The notes: generated by a model from the letters alone, not told the origin. 64,000 nt of DNA from Mesorhizobium atlanticum (GCF_003289965.1 NZ_QMBQ01000014.1:1-64000), one strand, 5' to 3'. Shown: positions 51,433 through 60,788, counted from the first letter of the stretch. A program made the numbers and translations.

Positions 51433-51840
51433 GGAAACCCCAGGATCGTGATGCCAATGCGTGCCTTTCGAAGGCACAGGACGCCAAGGAACCTCGACAC
51501 GCTGGTTCCGCACACTCGGGGCGAAATGCATGAACTCCTGTCCGCTGGCGGTGCGACCGATCTAGGCCGGACAAGGGCCGAAGGAAACGAGTCGGACACC
51601 GGTTTTTGTCCCGGAAGGGCCTGCAATCGTCCCAATCTTCATTGGCCAGAGGAAAATGCTTGCCCTTCCGCGGCGGAGTGTCAGGCCGACCCGACTGGAA
51701 AGTGCTTGCGCGGTGAAAATCCGGTTGCACTCGGCATAAACGTCGCGAATGCTGTCCAGCACCTCGTGGATCAGGCAGAGGCGTAGTCGAGCGATCATCG
51801 TGTTTCAGAACGCCGTTCAAAATCAAAAGGCAGAAAAGTC

Positions 51841-52881
51841 GTGACGGTCGGGTCGGACCTCAGCCAGATCGTTCGCTCCGATACCGTGTCGCCTTCCGAA
51901 AACTTCCGGCAATGGCGGGCCGGGCTTGCCAGCCTTTTCGAAGCGGCGCCGCTTGACGGAGCCGTGGAAACCTTCCGTGCCGATCTGCACTGCCTCAATC
52001 TCGGCAGCTTTCTCATCGGCATGTCAAAGGCCTCACCCCAGGTGTTTTGCCGCGATCGAAGCCTTGTCTCCGCGGTGGGCGTGGATCATCTGCTGATCCA
52101 GTTGTACGTCTCCGGCGAATGCGAGTTCAAGGTCGATGGTTCTCAATCGCGCGGCGGGACCGGCGACATTGTCTGTTTCGATCTTTCACGTCCAATGAGC
52201 TCGCAGGCGGGCGATCTCGAAACGATCAGCCTCGTGGTCCCACGACAACTCGTTCGCTTGCCCCGGCGCGCATTCGACGCAGTACATGGCGCCGTGTTGG
52301 ACGGTGCGACGACGTTGGGCGTGCTCCTGCGCGAGCACTTGTTGTCCATGGCAAAAGTTGCTCCGCGCCTTGGGGCGCATGACGGCAAGCTGGTCACGGA
52401 AGCAGCGGCCGCGCTGATCTCCGCCGGACTATCGGCGGCGGTTTCCGGACCGGCCGCTTCCGAGAGCGAGTTGATCGGCAGCGGCCTGCAATCGATCCAG
52501 AGCTTCATCGAACGGAACCTCACCGATGAAGCCCTGTCGCCTGAAACGATCATGCGCCATTTTGGTCTGTCGCGTTCGGTTCTTTATCGTACGTTCGAGC
52601 CCTTAGGCGGGGTTGCAGACTACATACGCGATCGCCGCCTCGACAGGGCGTTCCTGCAACTCGCTTCCATAGGAAAAGGACGCGGCGGCGTCTCCAGACT
52701 CGCCTATACCAATGGCTTCGCGAGCGAGGCGGCATTCTCCCGTGCCTTCCGCCAGCGCTTCGGCATGAATCCGCGCGAAGCCATTCTGGAGTCGGACCGG
52801 CGTGCGGCAGGCAAAAGCCACGCACAGGACAATTGGATGCAGGCCTGGCTGCGCGGTCTGAGCGCGACGGGCTCCAGATGA
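51841..52881 (+). CDS. AraC-family transcriptional regulator
   Basis: The GTG at 51841 gives 346 residues. An N-terminal AraC-type sensor domain (about residues 20-200, VGVDHLLIQLYVSGECEFKVDG) precedes the two helix-turn-helix motifs (LSPETIMRHFGLSRSVLYRTFEPLGGVADYIRDRRLDRA, then SRLAYTNGFASEAAFSRAFRQRFGMNPREAI). The second motif with its AAFSRAFRQRFGMNP phrase is diagnostic. It is divergent from the outer membrane protein gene and could regulate it; the ligand is unknown. Confidence 0.9.
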   Translation: MTVGSDLSQIVRSDTVSPSENFRQWRAGLASLFEAAPLDGAVETFRADLHCLNLGSFLIGMSKASPQVFCRDRSLVSAVGVDHLLIQLYVSGECEFKVDGSQSRGGTGDIVCFDLSRPMSSQAGDLETISLVVPRQLVRLPRRAFDAVHGAVLDGATTLGVLLREHLLSMAKVAPRLGAHDGKLVTEAAAALISAGLSAAVSGPAASESELIGSGLQSIQSFIERNLTDEALSPETIMRHFGLSRSVLYRTFEPLGGVADYIRDRRLDRAFLQLASIGKGRGGVSRLAYTNGFASEAAFSRAFRQRFGMNPREAILESDRRAAGKSHAQDNWMQAWLRGLSATGSR

Positions 52882-52976
52882 TGCATGAGCGCCGACCGGC
52901 AGTTCCTCTTGCGCTTGGCTACGGGTGTGCAGGCCGGTGAACATCAAGAAGAGGCAATCGCAGCGCCGTTTGCCGG

Positions 52977-55658
52977 TCAGCGTAGCTCCAGCGTCGCCAG
53001 GGACAGGCCGGGCTCGCTCGGGTGGTGCGCGACCGAGAAGCCAAACTCCAGGCACATCGTGAGCATCTTGCGGTTTTCGTTGAGGATCGTGCCCTCGATG
53101 CGGCCGATGCGTTCAGCCCTCGCATAGTCGATGACCTGTTTCAGCAGATCCCATCCCAGGCCATGGCCTTGCAGATCGGATCGCACGAGCAGCGCATATT
53201 CACCGCTCCTGTGATCGGGGTCGCAGGAAAGCCGGCCGATTCCCGCCAGCGCTCCCGTGTCCTTTTCAAGCGCGACGAAGGCGATGTCGCGGTCGTAGTC
53301 GAGCTGCGTGAGCCGCTTCAGCATCTGGTCGGGGAAGTTCTTCCGCAGCGACAGGAAGCGCAGTCTGAGGTCGTCGGGGGAAATCCTCGCCAGGAACGCG
53401 GGATAAAGCGCCACGTCCGCCGGCATGATCGGCCGGACGTGAAAGGTCATGCCGTCCGACTGGAAATCACGGCTCCATCCCGACGGATAGGGCCTTATGG
53501 CAAGCGCCGGGTTCGGCGCCGGTTCATTCACCCGTCGCGGGTCGATCTCGATACGGGCATCGAGCGCAACCACGCTTTCGGCATCGGCCAGCAGCGGGTT
53601 GATGTCGAGGGAGACGAGGCAGGGGAAGTCGACGATCATTTGCGACAGGCCGTTCAGCGCGGCGATGATCGCGCCGCGGTTGGCCGGCTTGCGATCGCGA
53701 TAGCCGGCAAGCAGGCGGCCTATCCTGGTCGCGTCGATCGCGTCTCCGGCCAGCACGTCGTCAAGCGGCGGCAGGGCGATCGCGGTATCGTTCACGACCT
53801 CGACCGCCGTGCCGCCGGCGCCAAACAGAATGACCGGGCCGAACATCGGGTCCAGGTTCATGCCCAGGATGAGTTCCTGCGCATGCTTGCGCGCGACCAT
53901 GGCTTGCACCGCGTAGCCGTCCGCCTTCACTTGCGGCGACCGCGCGCGCAGGCGTGTCTCGATCGACCGGGCGGCCTCCGCGGCCTTGTCGGCGGTCGCG
54001 ATGTCGAGGACCACGCCGCCGACGTCCGACTTGTGCGAGACCACCTTCGACAGCAATTTGACAACCACCCTTTCCGAGCTTTGAAGAAGCTCGCCGGCCG
54101 CCTGCGCCACGTCCGCGACGGATCCGGCGACGATGGTTCGCGGCACGGGAATGCCGTAGGCTTCTATCGCGGCTTTTGCTTCCGGTTCCGTCAGCAAGCG
54201 CCGTCCTTCGGCGGCCACCTTCCGGAAGATGGCGTGCGCCGATGCCTTGCCGTCGAACCGGTCATCACCCCGGCTCGAGGGAGTCCGCAGGAGCGCCCGC
54301 TGGGCTCGCGACCATTCGCCGAGATAGGACGCCGCGACCGCCGCGTCTTCCGGCGTCTCGAAGTTCGCGATGCCGGCTTCCGTCAGGACGCGCCGGCCTT
54401 CGCGCGCGGTATGCTCGCCGAGCCAGCACGCGAGAAGCGGTTTTCCGCCGATCTCGCCCTCGTCGCCGAGCTCGGCGACCTTCCTGGCCGCGTCCGGCGA
54501 GGAACCGAGCCCGGTGGGGCAATTCATGACCAGGATAACGTCCGTCCCCGGATCCGCGGCCAGGGCTTCGAGCGCCGCCCCGTAGCGTTCCGGCGCGGCG
54601 TCACCGACGATGTCGACCGGGTTCGCACGCGACCAGGTCGGCGGCAGCGTACGGTCGAGCCGCTCGATCGTCGAGGTCGCAAGTTCAGCCAGCTCGCCGC
54701 CACGGTCGACGATCTTGTCGACGGCAAGTACGCCGGCCCCGCCGCCGTTGGTGACAATGCCGACCCGTGCCCGCTCTAGGGGAGCGTGGCGCGCGACCGT
54801 CTCGGCGGCGTCGAGCAGCTCGGCGAGATCATCCACACGCAGCACCCCTGCCCTGCGCAAGGCGGCGTCCACTACCCTGTCCGCGCCCGAAAGCGCGCCG
54901 GTATGCGTCGCGGCCGCCCTCGCCGCCTGCTCGTGCCGGCCGGGCTTGATCGCGATAACCGGCTTGAGGCGCGCCGCCGCCCGCGCGGCCGACATGAACT
55001 TGCGCGGATTGGGTATGGTTTCGAGATACATCACGATGGCGCGCGTGTGGAAATCGCCCGCCAGCATGTCGAGGCAGTCGCCGACGTCGACGTCCGCCAT
55101 GTCGCCGAGGGAGATGATCCGGGAAAAGCCGACATTGTTCTCGGCCGCCCAGTCGATCAGCGACGTGGCGATCGCGCCGGACTGCGAGATCAGCGCAATG
55201 TTCCCGGTCCTCGCCGCCATATGGGCGAAACTGGCGTTGAGCTTCGCCGGAGGGACCATCAGCCCGACGGTGTTCGGGCCAATGATGCGCATGAGCGAGG
55301 GCTTGGCCGCATCGAGCATGGCCTGGCGCAGACCGTTGGCGTGATTGAGCCCCGCGGTGATGACGACGGCGGCTCGCGTACCCTTTTCCCCCAGTTCCCG
55401 CACGATGTCGGGCACAGTCTCGGGAGGGGTCAAGATCACGGCCAGATCGGGAACCCCAGGCAGATCGGCAGCCCGGCCGTAGCAGCGGTGGCCGGCCACT
55501 TCCGAACGCTTGGGATTGACCGGCCAGATCTCCCCCTCGAAGCCGCCGCCGACAATGTTGTCGAAGACAACGCGGCCGACCGAGCCAACGCGCTCGGTCG
55601 CGCCCACGACAACGACCGATTTCGGTGAGACCGCGTATTCAAGATTTCGGATCGTCAT
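52977..55658 (-). CDS. Acyl-CoA synthetase (NDP-forming) fused to GNAT acetyltransferase, PatZ-like
   Basis: The ATG at 55658 follows AAGGAG, giving 893 residues. Order of domains: CoA-binding (VSPKSVVVVGATERVGSVGRVVFDNIV, about residues 8-100), succinyl-CoA-ligase-like flavodoxin domains (ALISQSGAIATSLIDWAAENNVGFSRIISLGDMADVDVGD and IVTNGGGAGVLAVDKIVDRGG), an ATP-grasp domain (LTEPEAKAAIEAYGIPVPRT, then VVVKLLSKVVSHKSDVGGVVLDI) and a C-terminal GNAT domain (FHVRPIMPADVALYPAFLARISPDDLRLRF). This is the layout of the protein acetyltransferase Pat/YfiQ, which acetylates and so controls enzymes such as acetyl-CoA synthetase. Ligase activity in members with GNAT domains is usually lost. An FNR-type box lies 49 bases upstream. 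Confidence 0.88.
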   Translation of the reverse strand: MTIRNLEYAVSPKSVVVVGATERVGSVGRVVFDNIVGGGFEGEIWPVNPKRSEVAGHRCYGRAADLPGVPDLAVILTPPETVPDIVRELGEKGTRAAVVITAGLNHANGLRQAMLDAAKPSLMRIIGPNTVGLMVPPAKLNASFAHMAARTGNIALISQSGAIATSLIDWAAENNVGFSRIISLGDMADVDVGDCLDMLAGDFHTRAIVMYLETIPNPRKFMSAARAAARLKPVIAIKPGRHEQAARAAATHTGALSGADRVVDAALRRAGVLRVDDLAELLDAAETVARHAPLERARVGIVTNGGGAGVLAVDKIVDRGGELAELATSTIERLDRTLPPTWSRANPVDIVGDAAPERYGAALEALAADPGTDVILVMNCPTGLGSSPDAARKVAELGDEGEIGGKPLLACWLGEHTAREGRRVLTEAGIANFETPEDAAVAASYLGEWSRAQRALLRTPSSRGDDRFDGKASAHAIFRKVAAEGRRLLTEPEAKAAIEAYGIPVPRTIVAGSVADVAQAAGELLQSSERVVVKLLSKVVSHKSDVGGVVLDIATADKAAEAARSIETRLRARSPQVKADGYAVQAMVARKHAQELILGMNLDPMFGPVILFGAGGTAVEVVNDTAIALPPLDDVLAGDAIDATRIGRLLAGYRDRKPANRGAIIAALNGLSQMIVDFPCLVSLDINPLLADAESVVALDARIEIDPRRVNEPAPNPALAIRPYPSGWSRDFQSDGMTFHVRPIMPADVALYPAFLARISPDDLRLRFLSLRKNFPDQMLKRLTQLDYDRDIAFVALEKDTGALAGIGRLSCDPDHRSGEYALLVRSDLQGHGLGWDLLKQVIDYARAERIGRIEGTILNENRKMLTMCLEFGFSVAHHPSEPGLSLATLELR

Positions 55659-55706
55659 TCTGGAGAACTCCTTGCCGCCACATTCACTGAAGGCGCCTGG
55701 CATTCA

Positions 55707-55720
55707 TTGCGCTGGATCAA
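55707..55720. promoter_or_regulatory. FNR/FixK-type box between the PatZ-like and DUF302 genes
   Basis: TTGCG-CTGG-ATCAA fits TTGAT-N4-ATCAA at nine of ten positions. It lies 49 bases from one start and 80 bases from the other and could serve both divergent units. Confidence 0.65.
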
Positions 55721-55799
55721 AGCGTCATCCGCCCCCCGCGGCTAGCTACTGCCCTCAAGCTGTCTCTGCTGGCGAAGATCGCCGTGGAAGGAGAATCCG

Positions 55800-56186
55800 A
55801 TGAGCTACTATTTCAGCAAGAGCCTCGACATGCCGTTCGCCGCGGCGATCGAACACGTCACCAAAAAGCTTGCCGGCAAGGGCTTCGGTATTCTGACGAG
55901 GATCGATGTCCAGCACACGATGAAGGTCAAGCTGGGCGTCGACTTCAAGCCATACATGATCCTCGGCGCCTGCAATCCGCATTTCGCATGGCGCGCGCTG
56001 CAGGCCGAGGACAAGATCGGCGCGATGCTGCCCTGCAACGTGATCGTGACCGAGGCCGCCCCCGGCAAGGCCGAGGTAGCGACGGTCGATCCGATGGTCG
56101 CGATGGGAGCGATCGACAACCCGCAGCTTGCCGCGACGGCAAAGGATGTCCGGCTGCTGCTGCGGGAAATGATCGAAGAACTTTGA
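55800..56186 (+). CDS. Cytoplasmic DUF302 domain protein
   Basis: The 128-residue product (SYYFSKSLDMPFAAAIEHVTKKLAGKGFGILTRIDVQHTMKVKLGVDFKPYMILGACNPHFAWRALQAEDKIGAMLPCNVIV) is a complete DUF302 domain without a signal peptide. The phrase ILGACNPHFA with a Cys and the later LPCNV are conserved in this branch, so metal or thiol chemistry is plausible. It begins a unit with the P1B-type ATPase (8 bases further) and thioredoxin 2. A ribosome binding site GGAAGGAG is present. It differs from the secreted DUF302 protein in the island. Confidence 0.9.
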   Translation: MSYYFSKSLDMPFAAAIEHVTKKLAGKGFGILTRIDVQHTMKVKLGVDFKPYMILGACNPHFAWRALQAEDKIGAMLPCNVIVTEAAPGKAEVATVDPMVAMGAIDNPQLAATAKDVRLLLREMIEEL

Positions 56187-56194
56187 CTGTTGCC

Positions 56195-58066
56195 ATGAGC
56201 GAAACCGTGCTGCGGCGCACGTTGCTGATCATCGCCGTTCTCGGTCTGGCGCTCGGGCTAGGCGTCTGGCGATATGGCATCGACATCGCCTCGCCCGATA
56301 TGATCTGGGCGGCGGCAACTTTGCCCGTCGTGGCGGCGCTTGCCATCTCGATCTTGCGGGATTTCTGGATCGGCCGGATCGGAGTCGACGCCATCGCGCT
56401 GGTTTCGATGTCGGCGGCGCTGTTGCTTGGGCAGGCCTTGGCGGCGGTGGTCGTCGCCATCATGTATGCCGGCGGCACGGTGCTCGAGGATCTGGCGCGC
56501 GGCCGGGCGGAGCGGAATCTCAAGGCTCTGACCGACAGGGCGCCGCGTGTGGCGCACCGGAAATCCGCACATGGCACCGAGACCGTCGCGATCGACCAGG
56601 TTGCGGTCGGCGACGAGCTTCTGGTGCGCGCCGGCGAATTGCTGCCCGTGGACGGCATCCTGATCGACGCATCAGCCCTGCTCGATGAGTCGACCGTCAC
56701 AGGAGAACCCCTGCCGGAGCGGCGCGGCGCCGGCGACGCATTGCGCAGCGGCACCGTCAATGCAGGCGAGGCCTTTGTCATGCGGGCTTCCGCCGTCGCC
56801 AACAAAAGCACCTACGCCGCGATCGTGCGCATGGTCGCCGCCGCGCAGACGGCCAAGGCGCCGTTCATACGCATTGCAGACCGCTTTGCCCTGCTCTTGC
56901 TTCCAGCCACGCTGCTGGTTGCCGGCATCGCCTGGTATCTTTCCAATGATCCAGTCCGCGCCCTCGCCGTTCTGGTGGTCGCGACGCCCTGCCCACTGAT
57001 CCTCGCGGCGCCCGTTGCATTCATCGGCGGCGTGTCGCGCGCCGCCCGCGCCGGCATCCTCATGAAGGGCAGCGCGGCGCTGGAGGCGCTCGCCCAGATA
57101 CGCACCGCGATCTTCGACAAGACAGGGACCCTGACGCTCGGCGGCGCCGAGCTGATCGAGATCGACGTCGCTCCAGGCCAGGGAACCGATGAGCCGCTGC
57201 GGCTGCTCGCCTCGCTTGAACAGGCTTCGCATCACGTCCTTGCGGATTCGATTGTCCGCATTGCCCGACATGGAAACCTTTTGCTTTCCCAACCCCGTGA
57301 TGTCCGCGAGCATCGGGGAGAAGGTCTTGAGGGTCAGGTGGACGGGATGTCGGTCGTGGCCGGGTCGAGGCCGCTTGTTCTTGGAAACGGGCCGTTGCCC
57401 AATTGGGCGAAGAGCGGAGAGAGCCGTTACCGCGACACGCAGGTGCTCAGGGTGTTTGTGACCATCGATGGCCGGCTTGCCGCTGTTTTCACATTCGGAG
57501 ACGCCATACGCGAGGATGCTCCCGGCACTGTCGGGGCTTTGCGTTCGGCAGGCGTCACCCGGATAGTCATGCTGACCGGCGATGACGGCGCGGCGGCCGA
57601 AAAGGTCTCCGCTTCGCTCGATCTCGATGCCGTCTTTTCCGATGCCACGCCGGCCGACAAGGTTGGAACAGTCGAGGCCGAGAAGGCGACGGCGCCGACG
57701 ATGATGGTCGGCGACGGCATCAACGATGCTCCCGCCCTTGCCGCGGCGACCGTAGGCATTGCCATGGGAGCCCGCGGCGGGACAGCCTCGTCGGAGGCGG
57801 CGGACGTGGTCGTGCTGACCGACAGGCTGCAGCCTGTCGCGGAAGCACTGCGTATCGCCAGGCGCACGCGCGGGATCGCCCTGCAGAGCATCGTCGTCGG
57901 GCTGGCGCTCTCGGGCGCGGCGATGATCGCGGCCGCCATGGGGCATATAACGCCGGTGGCGGGAGCACTGCTGCAAGAGGGCATAGACGTCGCCGTCATC
58001 GTCAATGCGCTGCGGGCCCTTGGCGGTGGGCGTCTCGAGCACAGTCAAACCGGGAGGAGGTCGTGA
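56195..58066 (+). CDS. Heavy-metal-translocating P1B-type ATPase without N-terminal metal-binding domain
   Basis: From the ATG at 56195 the product is 623 residues. It has the TGE loop (DESTVTGEPLPE, about residue 170), the transmembrane metal motif TPCPLILAAPVAFIGG (about 265), the phosphorylation site DKTGTLTLGG (about 307) and the hinge GDGINDAPALAAATVGIAMG (about 506). There is no N-terminal HMA or histidine-rich domain. TPCP, rather than CPC or SPC, leaves specificity open, with divalent cations as candidates. Such short ATPases occur in rhizobial low-oxygen clusters. It overlaps trxC by a GTGA junction at 58063-58066. Confidence 0.88.
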   Translation: MSETVLRRTLLIIAVLGLALGLGVWRYGIDIASPDMIWAAATLPVVAALAISILRDFWIGRIGVDAIALVSMSAALLLGQALAAVVVAIMYAGGTVLEDLARGRAERNLKALTDRAPRVAHRKSAHGTETVAIDQVAVGDELLVRAGELLPVDGILIDASALLDESTVTGEPLPERRGAGDALRSGTVNAGEAFVMRASAVANKSTYAAIVRMVAAAQTAKAPFIRIADRFALLLLPATLLVAGIAWYLSNDPVRALAVLVVATPCPLILAAPVAFIGGVSRAARAGILMKGSAALEALAQIRTAIFDKTGTLTLGGAELIEIDVAPGQGTDEPLRLLASLEQASHHVLADSIVRIARHGNLLLSQPRDVREHRGEGLEGQVDGMSVVAGSRPLVLGNGPLPNWAKSGESRYRDTQVLRVFVTIDGRLAAVFTFGDAIREDAPGTVGALRSAGVTRIVMLTGDDGAAAEKVSASLDLDAVFSDATPADKVGTVEAEKATAPTMMVGDGINDAPALAAATVGIAMGARGGTASSEAADVVVLTDRLQPVAEALRIARRTRGIALQSIVVGLALSGAAMIAAAMGHITPVAGALLQEGIDVAVIVNALRALGGGRLEHSQTGRRS

Positions 58067-58512
58067 CCCAGGAGAATCTGGTGGTTTGCACCAAATGCGG
58101 CGTGGTCAACCGCCTGCCGCCGAACCGAAACAGCGCCGAAGCGCAATGCGGAAAATGCGGCGCCCGGCTGTTTTCCGGGGTTCCGCAGGACATCGACGCG
58201 GCGAACTTCGACCGTCAGATCGGGCGCGGCAGCCTGCCTGTCCTCGTCGACGTCTGGGCTCCGTGGTGCGGTCCCTGCAAGATGATGGCGCCGGCCTATG
58301 AGGCCGCCGCCAAGGCGCTCGAGCCGCACATCCGGCTGGTCAAGCTGAACTCCGACAAGGAGCAGGCCGTCGCGACGAGGCTGGGCATTCGCGGCATCCC
58401 CACCATGATCCTGTTTCACCGCCAGCAGGAAATCGCGCGCATATCGGGGGCGATGAGCACCGGCCAGATCGTCAATTGGGTTCGCGGCCACCTGCCGACA
58501 GGTACGAGCTGA
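58063..58512 (+). CDS. trxC: Thioredoxin 2
   Basis: The GTG start overlaps the P-type ATPase stop, with GGAGGAGG just upstream. The 149-residue product has the N-terminal zinc ribbon of TrxC (VVCTKCGVVNRLPP and AQCGKCGARLF) and a thioredoxin fold with WCGPC at about residue 67 and the cis-proline in GIRGIPTMI. Zinc-ribbon thioredoxins are cytoplasmic disulfide reductases with roles in oxidative stress. Coupling to a metal ATPase and DUF302 gene suggests a thiol-metal homeostasis unit. Confidence 0.95.
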   Translation: MTQENLVVCTKCGVVNRLPPNRNSAEAQCGKCGARLFSGVPQDIDAANFDRQIGRGSLPVLVDVWAPWCGPCKMMAPAYEAAAKALEPHIRLVKLNSDKEQAVATRLGIRGIPTMILFHRQQEIARISGAMSTGQIVNWVRGHLPTGTS

Positions 58513-58536
58513 TCCTCCCGACGATCCAGGTTCCGT

Positions 58537-58550
58537 TTGACCTTGATCAA
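58537..58550. promoter_or_regulatory. FNR/FixK-type box upstream of the 128-aa gene
   Basis: TTGAC-CTTG-ATCAA fits the consensus at nine of ten positions and lies 47 bases before the ATG at 58598. A CTTGATCAAG palindrome overlaps it. Confidence 0.65.
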
Positions 58551-58597
58551 GGTGACATCCGGCCGCCGCGATAGGAATGGCCTCAAAGGAGTTTGCC

Positions 58598-58984
58598 ATG
58601 ACCAGCTTGCACGATCTCACCCCCAGATTCAGGAACATCCGCCTGCTTCTCGCACGCGAAAAAGGTCATCCGGAGGGGGACCGCGAAGAAGGCTACGATG
58701 TGCTGGCGCCGCTTACCGACGAGGGACGGCTCGACGCGGAGGAGTGGAAATCGCACAAGGGCTTCTGTCGCGTCCGCCGCTTCCGCACCGGCGAGGACGA
58801 TCTTGTCGGCCGCTTGCGGCGCAAGCCAGGCGGTCAATGGTATTTCGACTACGCCGAGGGCGATCGTGACGACGAGGTCGGCTTTCATCTTGGCGAGGAG
58901 CGCTTCGTCACCGGCGAGTACGTCTCGATCAAGCGCAACGGGGCCATGCACACGTACCAGGTGGCCCGCGTCGAGCAGCCATAG
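58598..58984 (+). CDS. Hypothetical conserved protein of the low-oxygen cluster (128 aa)
   Basis: The ATG at 58598 has AAAGGAG eight bases upstream. The soluble product (TSLHDLTPRFRNIRLLLAREKGHPEGDREEGYDVLAPLTDEGRLDAEEWKSHKGFCRVRRF, then QWYFDYAEGDRDDEVGFHLGEERFVTGEYVSIKR) is highly charged and probably beta-rich. Similar proteins are found near acetate kinase and phosphoketolase genes in rhizobia, but no function is known. It shares the FNR-type box with the flavodoxin-fold gene 30 bases downstream. Confidence 0.75.
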   Translation: MTSLHDLTPRFRNIRLLLAREKGHPEGDREEGYDVLAPLTDEGRLDAEEWKSHKGFCRVRRFRTGEDDLVGRLRRKPGGQWYFDYAEGDRDDEVGFHLGEERFVTGEYVSIKRNGAMHTYQVARVEQP

Positions 58985-59014
58985 CAGGCCTTCCGCAGGT
59001 GACCGGAGGGGGCC

Positions 59015-59605
59015 ATGTCGCGCCGCGTCCTCGTTCTCGTCGGCCATCCCGACCCGTCTCCTGACCGGCTCTGCCGGGCTTTGGCCTCGGCATATGCTGC
59101 AGCGGCGGACAAGGCGGGCCATAGCGTGCGCAAGATCGACCTGGCCCCGCTGGACTTTCCGATGCTGCGGACAATGCAGGAGTTCGAGCATGGGGAGATT
59201 CCCGAAGGCCTCAAGGAAGCAGGCGAGGCGGTCGTCTGGGCGGAGCATTTCGTCTTTGTCTTCCCGCTCTGGCTGGGCACCGCGCCGGCCTTGCTGAAAG
59301 CTTTCCTCGAGCAGGTGATGCGGCCAGGTACGGCGTTCGCCTATCCGGCCAAAGGCGAAGGTTTCGCCAAGTCCTTGCTGCGCGGCCGCTCCGCCCGCCT
59401 GGTGGTGACCATGGGAATGCCGGCGGCCGTCTACCGGATATGGTTCCTCAGCCACGGGATTGCCGGCATGCGGCGCGGTATCCTCAATTTTGTCGGCATC
59501 AGGCCGGTGCGGGAAACCTTGTTCGGCATGGTTGCGAGCGCCAGCGACGCTAAGCGGGCAAAGTGGCTGAGGCAGATGGAACGGCTGGGCGAACGCGCGG
59601 CTTAG
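59015..59605 (+). CDS. Flavodoxin-fold NAD(P)H-dependent oxidoreductase
   Basis: The 196-residue protein begins RRVLVLVGHPDPSPDRLCRALASAYAAAADKAGHSVRKIDLAPLDFP. It has the substrate- and FMN-binding phrase FVFPLWLGTAPALLKAFLEQVMRPGTAFAYP of the NAD(P)H dehydrogenase (quinone)/KefF-type family. It should reduce quinones or other two-electron acceptors in the cytoplasm. It resembles the quinone reductase gene of the island (39529) only at the fold level. It is 30 bases after the 128-residue gene, in the same direction, and a palindromic repeat follows it. Confidence 0.85.
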   Translation: MSRRVLVLVGHPDPSPDRLCRALASAYAAAADKAGHSVRKIDLAPLDFPMLRTMQEFEHGEIPEGLKEAGEAVVWAEHFVFVFPLWLGTAPALLKAFLEQVMRPGTAFAYPAKGEGFAKSLLRGRSARLVVTMGMPAAVYRIWFLSHGIAGMRRGILNFVGIRPVRETLFGMVASASDAKRAKWLRQMERLGERAA

Positions 59606-59655
59606 TGCGTTTCACCATTCATGGAAACGGCAAACCTCTCCACCTCTTTGTCCTG

Positions 59656-59705
59656 GCGCGATTCCGGACGAAAAACCGTTGCGCACTTTTTCCTGGAATT
59701 GCTCC
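59656..59705. repeat. Palindromic intergenic element (second family)
   Basis: GCGCGATTCCGG...AAAAACCG...CACTTTTTCCTGGAATTGCTCC belongs to the same family as the elements at 46649 and 46706. It lies between two convergent genes and may help to end both transcripts. Confidence 0.8.
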
Positions 59706-59712
59706 AGGACCG

Positions 59713-60699
59713 TCACGGCTTAAGGACGGCGGCGCCACTCAGCCTGCCCATACGCAAATCATCCAGAGCCTGGTTTGCCCGCTCCAGCGGATAGGCTTTG
59801 GTATGCGTGCGCACCCGGGCGTCTCTCGCTATCGGGAAGAATTCCTCGGCGTCACGACGGGTCAGGTTGGCGACCGACACCAATTCTCTTTCTTCCCACA
59901 GAAGCTTGTAGGGCATCGATGGAATGTCGCTCATGTGGATGCCGCCGCAGACCACCCGGCCGCCCTTGCGGACAGCCCGTAACGCCGCCGGCACAAGGTC
60001 GCCGACCGGAGCGAAAATGATCGCGGCGTCAAGCTCGGCCGGAGGCAATTCATCGGACGCGCCTGCCCAGGCGACGCCCAAGGAGCGCGCGAATTCCTGT
60101 GCCTGGATGTCGCCAGGCCGGGTGAAGGCAAAGAGCTCACGTCCCTGCCAGATCGCCACCTGGGTGATGATATGCGCGGCGGCGCCGAAGCCGTAGATGC
60201 CCAGTCGGCGGCCATCGCCGGCCTTTTTGAGGCAGCGCCAGCCGATCAGACCAGCGCACAGGAGCGGCGCCAGCGACACCGGATCGGCGGCGGCATCGAG
60301 CTCGAAGGCGAAATGCTCATCGGCAACGACATGACTGGCGAAGCCGCCGTCGCGCGTGTAGCCGGTGAAGAGCGGCTGGTCGCAGAGGTTTTCGGCGCCG
60401 GCGCTGCAATAGGGGCAATGTCCGCAAGTGTGCCCCAGCCATGGAACACCCACCCTCTGCCCGAGCCGGGATCGTGGCACGCCTTCACCGACAAGATCGA
60501 CGATGCCGACTATTTCGTGACCCGGCACGAGCGGCAGCTTCGGCCATGGCAAGTCACCGTCCACGACGTGCAGGTCGGTGCGGCATACCGCGCATGCCTC
60601 CACCTTGAGCCTGATCTCGCCCGCTCCCGGCAAAGGATCCGGGCGGTCGACGAGGCTCAAAAGCGTGCCGGGCTTTTCCAGCACCATCGCCTTCATCAC
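59713..60699 (-). CDS. Zinc-dependent alcohol dehydrogenase family protein
   Basis: The 328-residue medium-chain dehydrogenase has the catalytic zinc ligands in CAVCRTDLHVVDG and PGHEIVGIVD, and the structural zinc cluster CGHCPYCSAGAENLC. It also has a nucleotide-binding fold around LGIYGFGAAAHIITQVAIW. The phrase FTGYTRDGGFASHVVADEHFAFEL is typical of the AdhP-like branch found in rhizobial phosphoketolase clusters. The probable role is reduction of aldehydes or oxidation of alcohols in fermentative or microaerobic growth. No FNR-type box is seen within 90 bases upstream. Confidence 0.92.
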   Translation of the reverse strand: MMKAMVLEKPGTLLSLVDRPDPLPGAGEIRLKVEACAVCRTDLHVVDGDLPWPKLPLVPGHEIVGIVDLVGEGVPRSRLGQRVGVPWLGHTCGHCPYCSAGAENLCDQPLFTGYTRDGGFASHVVADEHFAFELDAAADPVSLAPLLCAGLIGWRCLKKAGDGRRLGIYGFGAAAHIITQVAIWQGRELFAFTRPGDIQAQEFARSLGVAWAGASDELPPAELDAAIIFAPVGDLVPAALRAVRKGGRVVCGGIHMSDIPSMPYKLLWEERELVSVANLTRRDAEEFFPIARDARVRTHTKAYPLERANQALDDLRMGRLSGAAVLKP

Positions 60700-60788
60700 G
60701 TTTCTCCGGGTTCCTCAAAAGACAGAAGAGACCGGACCCGCTTCCGTTCCGCAACGAGAATGGAAACGCGCCGGCTTGCGCCTCGTTC

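Noticed and set aside
51562..51798. Possible small gene on the minus strand between the outer membrane protein and AraC genes.
   Set aside because: No ribosome binding site, unusual composition and no recognisable motif; the stretch is better seen as the shared control region.
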